A stretch of DNA of 14,881 nucleotides from DATAEK01 sp036258055 (GCA_036258055.1 DATAEK010000178.1:1-14881); one strand, 5' to 3'. Positions 1-7,050 are shown, numbered from the stretch's first letter. Made by a program: numbers and translations. The notes: a model not told the origin generated them from the sequence alone.

Positions 1-1
1 G

Positions 2-57
2 CGCGCGAGCCTTGCCAGTGGGCAGTCCGCAAGCTGTTGACTGGCAAAGGCTGCGCG
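2..57. repeat. Imperfect inverted repeat downstream of tRNA-Asp
   Basis: The arms AGCCTTGCCAGT (8-19) and ACTGGCAAAGGCT (40-52) are complementary except for one bulged base. Flanking GC bases (2-6 with 53-57) can extend the stem. It lies about 12 nt beyond the 3' end of tRNA-Asp, on the side its transcript would run into. It could fold at the end of that transcript, but no T-tract is visible before the window edge, so I do not call it an intrinsic terminator. It may simply be a dispersed repeat. Confidence 0.5.
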
Positions 58-68
58 GCGGGAAATGT

Positions 69-145
<77 letters not shown>

Positions 146-187
146 AACTGGGAACGAGAGATCTCCCAATGCGCGAAGCTTAGCTTG

Positions 188-272
188 CCAGCCGTAGCTC
201 ACGACGCCAAACAGCCCGCCTTCGCCAAGGCTACGGCGGGCAGCCTTCGCGGAGATCGTGAGCGAAGGCTGG
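188..272. repeat. Nested inverted repeat between tRNA-Val and tRNA-Asp
   Basis: The outer arms CCAGCCGTAGCTCACGA (188-204) and TCGTGAGCGAAGGCTGG (256-272) are complementary except for three central bases. An inner pair, GCCCGCC (214-220) and GGCGGGC (235-241), is perfect. The right outer arm runs into the CCA end of the tRNA-Val gene. The core around GCCTTCGCCAAGGCTAC resembles a dispersed repeat I associate with Acidobacteriota genomes; that is memory, not a search. In the tRNA transcript it would form a large hairpin just after tRNA-Val, possibly affecting 3' processing. Confidence 0.6.
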
Positions 273-344
273 TGGGCGGTGCAGGGCTCGAACCTGCGAC
301 AGCCGGCGTGTAAAGCCGGTGCTCTACCACTGAGCTAACCGCCC
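270..344 (-). tRNA. tRNA-Val (anticodon UAC)
   Basis: A complete 75-nt cloverleaf on the minus strand with encoded CCA. The acceptor stem pairs GGGCGGT with ACCGCCC and has an A discriminator. The D stem is GCTC/GAGC. The anticodon stem CCGGC/GCCGG closes the loop TTTACAC, giving TAC at positions 34-36. The T stem is GCAGG/CCTGC with a TTCGAGC loop. It is the first gene behind the promoter at 398-427 and precedes tRNA-Asp. Confidence 0.97.
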
Positions 345-397
345 ATACTCGCGCCAGCGCGCTCGGCCCGACCCCTGTCGGTCACCCGAAGCATTCG

Positions 398-427
398 ATT
401 ATAGAAGCTTCCACGCGAGCAGCGCAA
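398..427 (-). promoter_or_regulatory. Sigma70-type promoter of the tRNA-Val/tRNA-Asp unit
   Basis: The minus strand has a perfect -10 TATAAT (403-398). It is preceded at 18 bp by TTGCGC (427-422), a 3/6 match to the -35 consensus. Transcription would begin near 391, about 45 nt before the 5' end of tRNA-Val, a normal tRNA leader length. The -10 box overlaps the TAA stop codon of the upstream membrane methyltransferase gene, so the promoter sits inside the end of the LPS gene train. The -10 and spacing are seen; promoter activity is inferred. Confidence 0.6.
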
Positions 428-911
428 GCGCGAACGCGAGGCCGGCGACGGCGCGATATTCGCGATTCGCGACGACGCGCGTGAGGCTGAAGCGGCGCGC
501 GATCTCGGGCGCACGCCCCTCGCGATACTCCGGATACGCCCGACCGAACTTCTCCGTCAGGTGCCGCTCCTCGCTCTGCATCGCCGAGGTCAGCGTCATC
601 ACGAGATAGAGCACGACCAGTGACGCCGTCACCCAGTTCGCCGAGGCGATGGCGAAGCCGATGCCGATGATCGCCGAGCCGAGATACAGAGGATGGCGCG
701 TCAAGCGGTAGGGGCCGCTGGCTGTCACCTCTCGCCCCTTGTCCAGATGTCCCGCTGCCCAGATCCGCAACGCCTCACCGGCGATCGCGATCGCCGCGCC
801 GGCCGCGAGGCTCGCACGCGTCGGCGTGGCCAGCCACAACGCCACGATCGCCGCGGCAAATCCGATCCGCACGCGATGGCGCGCGAGAAGACGAATGATG
901 GGAGCGGTCAC
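399..911 (-). CDS. ICMT/PEMT-family integral membrane methyltransferase
   Basis: A 170-residue membrane protein of the isoprenylcysteine carboxyl methyltransferase / phospholipid methyltransferase superfamily. The signature is GPYRLTRHPLYLG (residues 66-78) followed by paired acidic residues at 114-115 in a SEERHL...FGRAYPEYR segment, the usual SAM-binding region. Hydrophobic segments lie near residues 17-29, 34-50, 77-92, 94-110 and 153-169. The start is GTG, in a 4-nt GTGA overlap with the waaC stop, so it is probably translated with waaC as the last gene of the train. Its substrate cannot be read from sequence; a lipid or an isoprenoid-like small molecule are both possible. Its position suggests an envelope-lipid role, but that is inference only. 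Confidence 0.85.
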   Translation of the reverse strand: MTAPIIRLLARHRVRIGFAAAIVALWLATPTRASLAAGAAIAIAGEALRIWAAGHLDKGREVTASGPYRLTRHPLYLGSAIIGIGFAIASANWVTASLVVLYLVMTLTSAMQSEERHLTEKFGRAYPEYREGRAPEIARRFSLTRVVANREYRAVAGLAFALALLAWKLL

Positions 912-2002
912 GATTCGAGGGGCGGCGCGGCCGCGGCCGCGGAGGGTGCCGACGGGCCGCGCGAGAGCCGCTGCTGCACAGCGGCGGACACCTCGGCCAC
1001 CGTGACGTCACCGAGACACCACGACGCCTGGTGGCATCGCCGGTCGTAGTGGCAACCGCATGACCCGAACCGCGACACGACTTCGTCGTCCGGCCGCCAC
1101 GGACCGTTGCGATCGGGATCGGTGGGGCCGAAGAGGCCGACCACGGGTGTCCCCATTGCCGCGGCGATGTGCAGCGGCCCGGTGTCGCCCGACACCATCA
1201 GCGCGGCCTCACGCGAGAGTTGGACGAGATCGTTGATGCGCGTGGCCGGCGCCGCCCGCGCGGCACCAGAAGATGCGCGCACGACGGCGTCGGCAAGATC
1301 CTGCTCGCCCGGCCCCCAGAGCACGAATGACGTCAGCGCGCGAACGTCGCGCAGAAAGGTCGCGAGCTCGCCGAACCGCTCCGATGGCCAGCGCTTGTTC
1401 GGCCACGCCGCGCCGGGGTTCAGCAGGGCGAAGCGGCCTGACGCCTGACCGCGGACGACCTCCGCCGCCGCGGAGGTCACGCGTGCAAGAGGAAAACTGA
1501 TCTCGCGCGTGTCGACGCCGAGAACCTGGAGCAGTTGAAGATTCTTGGTGATCACGTGGTGGGCCGGGACGTGGTCCGGCTGAAGCCGGACGCCACCGCC
1601 CTGGTCCGCCTGAAGGCGGACACCACCGTCAGGCGTGCGCGCGTCGGTGTAGAACGGGCGCGCGGTCTTCTCGCGCAGGTGAAAAATCGAAAACCCCGCG
1701 ACGCGGCGGGCCCCCGACGCCCGCGCGAGCACCGCGGATTTGAGCAACCCCTGGAAATCGAGCGCCACGTCGTAACGCGCGGCCCGCAGCCGTCGAGTCA
1801 CATCACCCCACGCAGCGAGCGTGCGGCCGTCCAGCGTGACGATGCTGTCGAGCACGGTCGTCAGATCCAGGATCTCGCGGTGCTTCGCGTCGACGAGCCA
1901 GTCGATGCGCGCGGACGGCATCGCGGCCCGAAGCGCCGCCGCGGCAGGAATAGCGTGGACGATATCGCCGAGCGCGCCCAGCCGGACGATCAGGATTCTC
2001 AT
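908..2002 (-). CDS. waaC: Lipopolysaccharide heptosyltransferase I (WaaC-type, GT9)
   Basis: This enzyme transfers heptose from ADP-heptose to Kdo of the lipid A-Kdo core on the cytoplasmic membrane. Its 364 residues begin with the GT9 signature MRILIVRLGALGDIVHAIPA. The nucleotide-sugar site is visible near residues 270-296 (SGDTGPLHIAAAMGTPVVG, then FGPTDP). Near the C-terminus is a cysteine cluster, C315, C317, C323 and C329. Residues about 123-147 are an extra segment encoded by two hairpin repeats, placed in the loop between the N-domain and the HVITKNLQLL helix. The ATG start overlaps the rfaE2 stop by 4 nt. Assignment as heptosyltransferase I rather than II rests on similarity and on WaaF being encoded separately upstream. 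Confidence 0.9.
   Translation of the reverse strand: MRILIVRLGALGDIVHAIPAAAALRAAMPSARIDWLVDAKHREILDLTTVLDSIVTLDGRTLAAWGDVTRRLRAARYDVALDFQGLLKSAVLARASGARRVAGFSIFHLREKTARPFYTDARTPDGGVRLQADQGGGVRLQPDHVPAHHVITKNLQLLQVLGVDTREISFPLARVTSAAAEVVRGQASGRFALLNPGAAWPNKRWPSERFGELATFLRDVRALTSFVLWGPGEQDLADAVVRASSGAARAAPATRINDLVQLSREAALMVSGDTGPLHIAAAMGTPVVGLFGPTDPDRNGPWRPDDEVVSRFGSCGCHYDRRCHQASWCLGDVTVAEVSAAVQQRLSRGPSAPSAAAAAPPLES
1574..1621. repeat. Tandem REP-like hairpins inside waaC
   Basis: Two perfect 7-bp stems with TGAA loops: GTCCGGC-TGAA-GCCGGAC (1574-1591) and GTCCGCC-TGAA-GGCGGAC (1604-1621). The copies start exactly 30 bp apart, so both stay in frame and encode the related peptides GVRLQPD and GVRLQAD. 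A third copy with a TCAA loop lies at 8565-8582. This is a dispersed palindromic repeat that has entered a coding sequence without breaking it. Confidence 0.85.
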
Positions 2003-2457
2003 TCGCGGATGCGCGCGAGGAAGTCGCGGGTCGAGTGGTCCTTCGGGTCGCCGACGATCGCGATCCGACCGCCGTACGATCGCACCGTCTCGCGCTCCGG
2101 CACGGTCTCGGCCGTGTAGTCGGTGCCCTTGCAGTGCACGTCCGGACGCAGCAGCTCCAGCAGCGGGGTCACCGTCGGCTCCGCGAAGATGACGACGTAG
2201 TCCACGCCGCGGACCGCGGCGACGAGCTTCGCGCGATCGGCCGCCGGCAGAATCGGGCGGCCTTTCCCTTTCCTCCCCGCCATCTCATCGTCGTTGACCG
2301 CCACGATCAGGCGATCCGCTTCGTCGGCGGCGGCCTGGAGGTAGCGAATGTGTCCCACGTGGAGGAGATCGAAGCAGCCGTTGGCGAGGGCGATCGTCCG
2401 TCCGGCCCGGCGGTCGGCGGTCACGAGATCGACGAGATCCGAGCGTGTCACGATCAC
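1999..2457 (-). CDS. rfaE2: D-glycero-beta-D-manno-heptose 1-phosphate adenylyltransferase
   Basis: A nucleotidyltransferase that joins AMP from ATP to heptose 1-phosphate, giving ADP-D,D-heptose for the LPS core. The 152 residues match the C-terminal domain of E. coli HldE. NGCFDLLHVGH (residues 26-36) carries the HxGH catalytic motif. CKGTDYTAETVPE and the YGGRIAIVGDPKDHSTR segment near the C-terminus are also family features. The start is GTG within a 4-nt GTGA overlap with the rfaE1 stop, and its own stop overlaps the waaC start by 4 nt. In E. coli kinase and adenylyltransferase are one protein; here they are two coupled genes, as in many other phyla. Confidence 0.95.
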   Translation of the reverse strand: MIVTRSDLVDLVTADRRAGRTIALANGCFDLLHVGHIRYLQAAADEADRLIVAVNDDEMAGRKGKGRPILPAADRAKLVAAVRGVDYVVIFAEPTVTPLLELLRPDVHCKGTDYTAETVPERETVRSYGGRIAIVGDPKDHSTRDFLARIRE

Positions 2458-3467
2458 GATCGTCTGGGTTCAGATGTCGATTTTCTGATTCGGGTCGTCT
2501 TTTTCAGAGAATCGAGAGCTGACTCCGCCCCGATGGCCTGGCGCAATTCCCCGGCGCTGACGGTCGAGGTGCCGCGCTTCATCACGACGAGCCCGCCTGC
2601 GTGATTCGCGAGGTGCGCGGCCTCTTCGAACGTGCCGCCCGCAGCGAGGGCGAGCGTCATGGTCGCGATGACCGTATCCCCCGCACCGGTGACGTCCGCG
2701 ATCTGATCGGAACCGAAGATTGGAATGTGCACGGTCGGACGGTCGGGCTCGAAGAGCGCCATGCCCCGGCTGCCTCGAGTGATCAGCACGGCGCCCGCGC
2801 GCGTGCGGGCGAGCAGCTCGCGTCCCGCCTTCTCGAGCACCCGCAAGTTCTCGCCGATGCGGACGCCCAGCAGCTGCTCGACTTCCGGTTCGTTGGGCGT
2901 GCAGGTCGTCATGCCCTGATAGCGCAACAGCGAGTAGCGTGAATCGACCAGCACCGGCGCCTGTCGCTGGCCCGGACTCCTGAACAGCTTCCGCGCGGCG
3001 GCAACGGCCGCTGGCGTCACGAGTCCCGATCCGTAGTCCGACACGAGCAGCGCATCGCACTTGCGTGCGGCCTTGATCAGGCCCGCGGTGATGGCCCGGC
3101 GATCGGCGTCCGAGAGCGTCGTCGTGGCCGTGCGATCGATCCGGACGACCTGCTGCTTGGCCGAGTGGATACCGCCCGCCAGAATGCGGGTCTTTGTCGG
3201 CGTGCGATACCCGCGCGGGCGCACGATTCCCGAGACATCCACATGACGGCGCATTGCCGCGATCATTCGCCGACCGGTCTCGTCCGATCCCGACACGCCG
3301 ATGGCGACGGGATTCCCGCCGAGCGCGGCAACGTTGCGCGCGGCGTTTCCCGCACCACCCGGCACGATTTCGGTCGCGTCGTAGTCGAGAATCAGCACCG
3401 GCGCCTCGCGCGACACCCGTGCGATACGGCCGTAAATGAACTCGTCGGCGAGAAGATCGCCGAACAC
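2454..3467 (-). CDS. rfaE1: D-glycero-beta-D-manno-heptose-7-phosphate kinase (start uncertain)
   Basis: A ribokinase/PfkB-family kinase that phosphorylates heptose 7-phosphate at C1. From the first canonical start (GTG at 3467) it has 337 residues. Visible are FGDLLADEFIYGRI, the GGAGNAARNVAALGG substrate loop, TPNEPEVEQLLG and the catalytic DVTGAGDT motif near the C-terminus. The frame is open upstream and encodes the expected N-terminal helix and first strand, roughly LLALIDEFSGIRVAVFGD, as far as about 3509. No ATG, GTG or TTG exists in frame from 3468 up to the in-frame stop at 3735-3737. The true start must therefore be non-canonical (CTG or ATT candidates at 3509, 3500, 3497 and 3479), or there is an indel. 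Its stop overlaps rfaE2 by 4 nt. Confidence 0.9.
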   Translation of the reverse strand: MFGDLLADEFIYGRIARVSREAPVLILDYDATEIVPGGAGNAARNVAALGGNPVAIGVSGSDETGRRMIAAMRRHVDVSGIVRPRGYRTPTKTRILAGGIHSAKQQVVRIDRTATTTLSDADRRAITAGLIKAARKCDALLVSDYGSGLVTPAAVAAARKLFRSPGQRQAPVLVDSRYSLLRYQGMTTCTPNEPEVEQLLGVRIGENLRVLEKAGRELLARTRAGAVLITRGSRGMALFEPDRPTVHIPIFGSDQIADVTGAGDTVIATMTLALAAGGTFEEAAHLANHAGGLVVMKRGTSTVSAGELRQAIGAESALDSLKKTTRIRKSTSEPRRS

Positions 3468-3541
3468 GGCGACGCGAATGCCGCTGAACTCGTCAATCAG
3501 CGCGAGCAGGCGATCGGGCGACGGGATCGGTGTCGCGCGCG

Positions 3542-4105
3542 TTACAGACGTCGAAGGATCCAGGACACAGCTCCCATCAGGTTGTCGGTCACGGCGTCGG
3601 GAACGAATCCGTCCGCCGGCCGCGACTCCGTGACCCGGCCATAACCCGTGCGTACGAGGACGCTCTGTCCGCCAACGGCACGACCCGCCAGGAGATCCTG
3701 CCAGCGATCCCCGATGGCAAACGATCGACTGAGATCAAGCCCGAGCTCCGACGCTGCACGACGGAGAAGTCCCGGCTGCGGCTTGCGGCAGTCGCAGCGG
3801 ATCCGGTAGGCGTCGAGCGACGCGTCAGGATGATGGGGACAGTAGTAGAAACCGTCGATATGCGCGCCACCGACGGCGAGGTGCTCCGCGATGTAGGTAT
3901 GCGCCTCGTCGATGAACGCTTCCTGTACGAGTCCGCGCGCGACGCCCGACTGGTTCGTGACGACGACGACGGCCAGACCCGCGTGATTCAGAAGCCGCAC
4001 CGCATCGACGCTGAATGGAAAGAACGCGAGCCGTTCGAGTCGATCGAGATAGCCCGATTCCTCGATGAGCGTGCCGTCTCGGTCGAGAAACACGACGGGC
4101 TTCAC
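3542..4105 (-). CDS. gmhB: D-glycero-beta-D-manno-heptose-1,7-bisphosphate 7-phosphatase
   Basis: A HAD-superfamily phosphatase that removes the C7 phosphate between the kinase and adenylyltransferase steps of ADP-heptose synthesis. Its 187 residues are typical for GmhB. The nucleophile motif is FLDRDGTL (D8 and D10). VVVTNQSGVARG holds the motif II region. C89, H91, C104 and C106 form the zinc site that separates GmhB from other HAD enzymes. K108 and the IGDRWQD segment (D133, D137) complete the active site. It starts with GTG in a GTGA overlap with waaF and ends with TAA at 3542-3544, where the reading frame of rfaE1 is already open. Confidence 0.95.
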   Translation of the reverse strand: MKPVVFLDRDGTLIEESGYLDRLERLAFFPFSVDAVRLLNHAGLAVVVVTNQSGVARGLVQEAFIDEAHTYIAEHLAVGGAHIDGFYYCPHHPDASLDAYRIRCDCRKPQPGLLRRAASELGLDLSRSFAIGDRWQDLLAGRAVGGQSVLVRTGYGRVTESRPADGFVPDAVTDNLMGAVSWILRRL

Positions 4106-5118
4106 GCCGTTCCCTCGAGCCGCCGCGAGACCGACGCGACGACGGCGTCGACGGTGATGCCTTTCATGCAGCGATGATCGATCGGGCAGTCTCTCAACAT
4201 GCAGGGACGGCAGAAGACCTGGTGCAGGAGCACGTCGTGTTCGCCGAGCGGCGCCGTGACGCGCTCGTCGGTCGGTCCGAAGATCGCGGTCACCGGTACG
4301 CCCACCGCAGCGGCCAGGTGCATCGCGCCGGAATCGTTGGAGACGAATGCCGAACAGGCCGCCAGCACACCCGCCAGCACGCGCAGGTCGGTCCGTCCAA
4401 TCAGGTTGACGATCCGTGGATCCGGCGGTATCAGCGATTCTATCTCACGTCCCGAGTCGCGATCGCCCGACGAGCCGACCATGATGCACGTCGCCTCGCG
4501 CTCTTTGACGAGCCGAGCAATTGTTTCCGCGACGCGGGCGGGAGGCCATCGCTTCGCGTGCCCGTACGCGGCGCCCGGCGCGAACCCGACGATCGAGGAG
4601 CCCGCCTCGATGCCGTGCTGCGCCAGCAGTGCAGCGGCGCGCTCGCCGGTATGCGACTTCACGGTCACACGCGGCAGCCGTTCTGACGGGGCGAACCCGA
4701 GACCACGCACGAGCTCCGAATACCACACCGACTGGTGCACGCGCCCCTTCGGACGCGACACCCGTTTCGTCAACAACGGCTCGCGCAGATTCCCGCCGTA
4801 ACCCCAGCGTTGCGGGATACGCGCGCGACGCGCGTTCCACGCCGATCGAAAGGAGTTCGGAAGGAGGACGATCCCGTCGAAGTGCCCTGACGCGAGCAGC
4901 CCGGACTCGCGGGCCGCCTCGTCGATTGTCAGGATCGCGTCGGGCGCGGCATCGGTCTCCTCACCGAAGAGCGCCGCCACCGCCGGGACCGCGGCGACGG
5001 CCAGTGTCGACTCAGGCAGGGCGGCGCGGAGCGCGCCCATCGCCGGCAGCGCCATCACGGCATCGCCGAGCCAGTTCGGCGCACGGACGACGAGGCGCTT
5101 GAGCTCCTTATCGAACAT
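4102..5118 (-). CDS. waaF: Lipopolysaccharide heptosyltransferase II (WaaF, GT9)
   Basis: This enzyme adds the second heptose to the LPS inner core from ADP-heptose. The 338-residue protein starts MFDKELKRLVVRAPNWLGDA, and PNWLGDAVMALPA is the WaaF-type GT9 signature. Residues near the middle read GFAPGAAYGHAKRWP. The C-terminal domain has NDSGAMHLAAAVGVPVTAIF followed by GPTDE, and ends with the conserved cysteine-rich tail CRPCMLRDCPIDHRCM. I chose ATG 5116-5118 because the 49 codons upstream are Arg/Cys-rich, overlap the acyltransferase gene in another frame and show no homology. With this start the gene overlaps the upstream gene by 11 nt and the gmhB start by 4 nt. Confidence 0.95.
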   Translation of the reverse strand: MFDKELKRLVVRAPNWLGDAVMALPAMGALRAALPESTLAVAAVPAVAALFGEETDAAPDAILTIDEAARESGLLASGHFDGIVLLPNSFRSAWNARRARIPQRWGYGGNLREPLLTKRVSRPKGRVHQSVWYSELVRGLGFAPSERLPRVTVKSHTGERAAALLAQHGIEAGSSIVGFAPGAAYGHAKRWPPARVAETIARLVKEREATCIMVGSSGDRDSGREIESLIPPDPRIVNLIGRTDLRVLAGVLAACSAFVSNDSGAMHLAAAVGVPVTAIFGPTDERVTAPLGEHDVLLHQVFCRPCMLRDCPIDHRCMKGITVDAVVASVSRRLEGTA

Positions 5119-6058
5119 CTTCGCGTGTGGCCGCCGGGAACATCCCGCGCACCTTCTCCCCTTTCGCTTCGAGATCGCGCCAGCGGCGGTGCATCCAGAG
5201 CCAGAGCTCCGGATAGCGCCGCACGTACATCTCGAGCACGTCCGTGCACCGCTGCGTGAACTCACGGATCGCCTCGGGATCCTCCGACGGCGGCGGTTCG
5301 ACGGGGTGCTCGTACACCATCCGGAAGCGTCCGTTCGGCAGCGGGAGCGCGAAGACCGGTACGACCGGCGCCCCGGTCCTCAGCGCAAGGGCGGCCAGGG
5401 CCGACGTGGTCGCTGCGGGCCTGTTGAAGAAGTCCACGTAGACGGCATCTGAAGTCTGGATGTGCTGATCGATGAGCACGGCGACGGCTTGATTGCTGTC
5501 GAGCGCTCGCAGCACGCGGCGAATGGCCCCGCGCCGGTAGATGACGGTGTTGCCGGTCGCGGTGCGGACGCGTTCGAGCAGATCGTTGAGCAGCGGGTTG
5601 TCCAGCGGACGCGCGAGCACGGCGATCGGTTTCAGCTTCAGCGCGTGCACCAGCGCATTGATCTCCCAGAACCCGAAGTGGCCGGTGAACATCAGGACGC
5701 CGCGCTGCTGCTGATGCGCGTGCACGAGGCGGTCGCCGCCTTCGAACTCGACGTACTGCAGCATCTTTTCAGGCCGCATGCGGCTGAATTTGAGCAGCAC
5801 CGTGAGGTGGCGCCCGAAGTGCGAGAACATGCGCCGGGCGATGCGGCGGCACTCCGCCGGCGTCCGCACGGGAAACGCCGCCTGCAGATGCCGGATCGCC
5901 AGCCGTCGATGGGCCCGGTCGAAGCGGTAGAACGCGCCACCGATCATCGAACCGGCCACGAGCACCGCGCGCATGGGCAGGAGGCGGACGACGGAAACCG
6001 CCGACACGACGGCCGCGTACTCGAGACGATGACGGAAAGACGGGCCCTGATCAGTCAA
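5108..6058 (-). CDS. Lipid A acyltransferase, LpxL/HtrB family
   Basis: A 316-residue acyltransferase of the LpxL/LpxM (HtrB/MsbB) family, which moves a fatty acyl chain onto Kdo-lipid A precursors at the inner membrane. The catalytic HX4E motif is HFGFWE (H127, E132) inside MFTGHFGFWEIN. The family segment YRRGAIRRVLRALDSNQ and the LIDQH motif follow, and PELWLWMHRRW lies near the C-terminus. An N-terminal hydrophobic stretch (about residues 14-41) suits membrane anchoring. The start codon is TTG in a TTGA overlap with the lpxK stop; the next in-frame ATG is at residue 29 and would cut the anchor. Which acylation position it serves, and so whether it is LpxL or LpxM, cannot be decided from sequence. 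Confidence 0.9.
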   Translation of the reverse strand: MTDQGPSFRHRLEYAAVVSAVSVVRLLPMRAVLVAGSMIGGAFYRFDRAHRRLAIRHLQAAFPVRTPAECRRIARRMFSHFGRHLTVLLKFSRMRPEKMLQYVEFEGGDRLVHAHQQQRGVLMFTGHFGFWEINALVHALKLKPIAVLARPLDNPLLNDLLERVRTATGNTVIYRRGAIRRVLRALDSNQAVAVLIDQHIQTSDAVYVDFFNRPAATTSALAALALRTGAPVVPVFALPLPNGRFRMVYEHPVEPPPSEDPEAIREFTQRCTDVLEMYVRRYPELWLWMHRRWRDLEAKGEKVRGMFPAATREDVR

Positions 6059-7050
6059 ACGATGTCGCGCGCCGCGCGCAGCGAGTCGGCCAGCCAGCGC
6101 CGGAACTCGGGCAGCGGATCAGGCTCCATTGTAAGCGGCAGGTACGCGACCGGCAGCGGAAATGGACGGAACGGCAGGAGGCGCACATAGTCCTTTTCGG
6201 TCGTCAGCACCGCCGAGGCGTCGAACTCCTCCGCTTCCGACAGAATTCGCTCGACGTCCCGTTTCGAGTACGGATGGTGATCGCGGAATCCAAGCGTCCC
6301 CGCTACGTCGTATCCTTCCGCGCGAACATCGTCGAAAAAGCGCTCGGGGCGAGCGATGCCTGCCACCGCCAGAACTGCGCCGAAGGAAAGGATGCCCGAC
6401 TCGGTCACGGCCGGCCCCCGTTTGCGACGAACGCCGAAGTGTACCGGCGCCTCCCCGGAAGGTTCCACCGGCTTCAGACTGCTGTCGACAGCGAGGACCG
6501 CGTCTGCGGCAACGATTGCATCCGGAGGCTCGCGCAGCCGACCGCCCGGAAACGTCCGCGCGTCCGGAGAGAGATCCTCCGCCGCTGCGAGCACGATGTC
6601 GATGTCGCGATCGATCTGCAGATGCTGAAACCCGTCATCGAGGACGTGCACGGTCGCACCGAGATGGCGCTCGGCAATCCGCCCCGCGAGATAGCGGTCC
6701 GGCGAGACCAGAACCGAGACGCCCGCCAGCTGCCGTGCGAGCATGACCGGCTCGTCGCCGCTGCGCGGCAGGTCCGCGCGGATGCCGTCGGGATCGCGGA
6801 CCACGACCACGCCGTCCTCTGGCTGCGTGCGTGAGTAGCCGCGACTGAGAATCGCGGGACGCTCCCCCATCTCGAGCAGCATCCGCGAGATTGACGCGAC
6901 GATCGGCGTCTTCCCCCGTCCGCCGACGGCCAGGTTGCCGACGCTGATCACCGGACGTCGAAGCCGCTTCCGGAGATCGGGCCGCGCCGCGTAACGCTCA
7001 CGCCGGCGTCGCGCGGCCGCGGCATAGAGCGTGCTCAATCCAGAACTCAT
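6055..7050 (-). CDS. lpxK: Tetraacyldisaccharide 4'-kinase LpxK
   Basis: LpxK phosphorylates the 4' position of the lipid A disaccharide at the inner membrane. The 331-residue protein starts MSSGLSTLYAAAARRRRERY. Residues 33-49 hold the family P-loop PVISVGNLAVGGRGKTP, and HVLDDGFQHLQIDRDIDIVL is the second LpxK hallmark, followed by PGGRLREP. I chose ATG 7048-7050 because upstream codons run through a repeat array and a TTG at 7167 would add 39 residues of repeat-encoded peptide. No Shine-Dalgarno sequence precedes this ATG; instead a 6-bp hairpin, TTGGCG with CGCCAA, abuts it. The gene follows waaA by 141 nt, the only sizeable gap in the LPS train. Confidence 0.93.
   Translation of the reverse strand: MSSGLSTLYAAAARRRRERYAARPDLRKRLRRPVISVGNLAVGGRGKTPIVASISRMLLEMGERPAILSRGYSRTQPEDGVVVVRDPDGIRADLPRSGDEPVMLARQLAGVSVLVSPDRYLAGRIAERHLGATVHVLDDGFQHLQIDRDIDIVLAAAEDLSPDARTFPGGRLREPPDAIVAADAVLAVDSSLKPVEPSGEAPVHFGVRRKRGPAVTESGILSFGAVLAVAGIARPERFFDDVRAEGYDVAGTLGFRDHHPYSKRDVERILSEAEEFDASAVLTTEKDYVRLLPFRPFPLPVAYLPLTMEPDPLPEFRRWLADSLRAARDIV

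Noticed and set aside
5119..5265. N-terminal extension of waaF to 5265
   Set aside because: The extra 49 residues are Arg/Cys-rich and lie antiphase within the acyltransferase gene; the conserved protein begins at MFDKELKRL.
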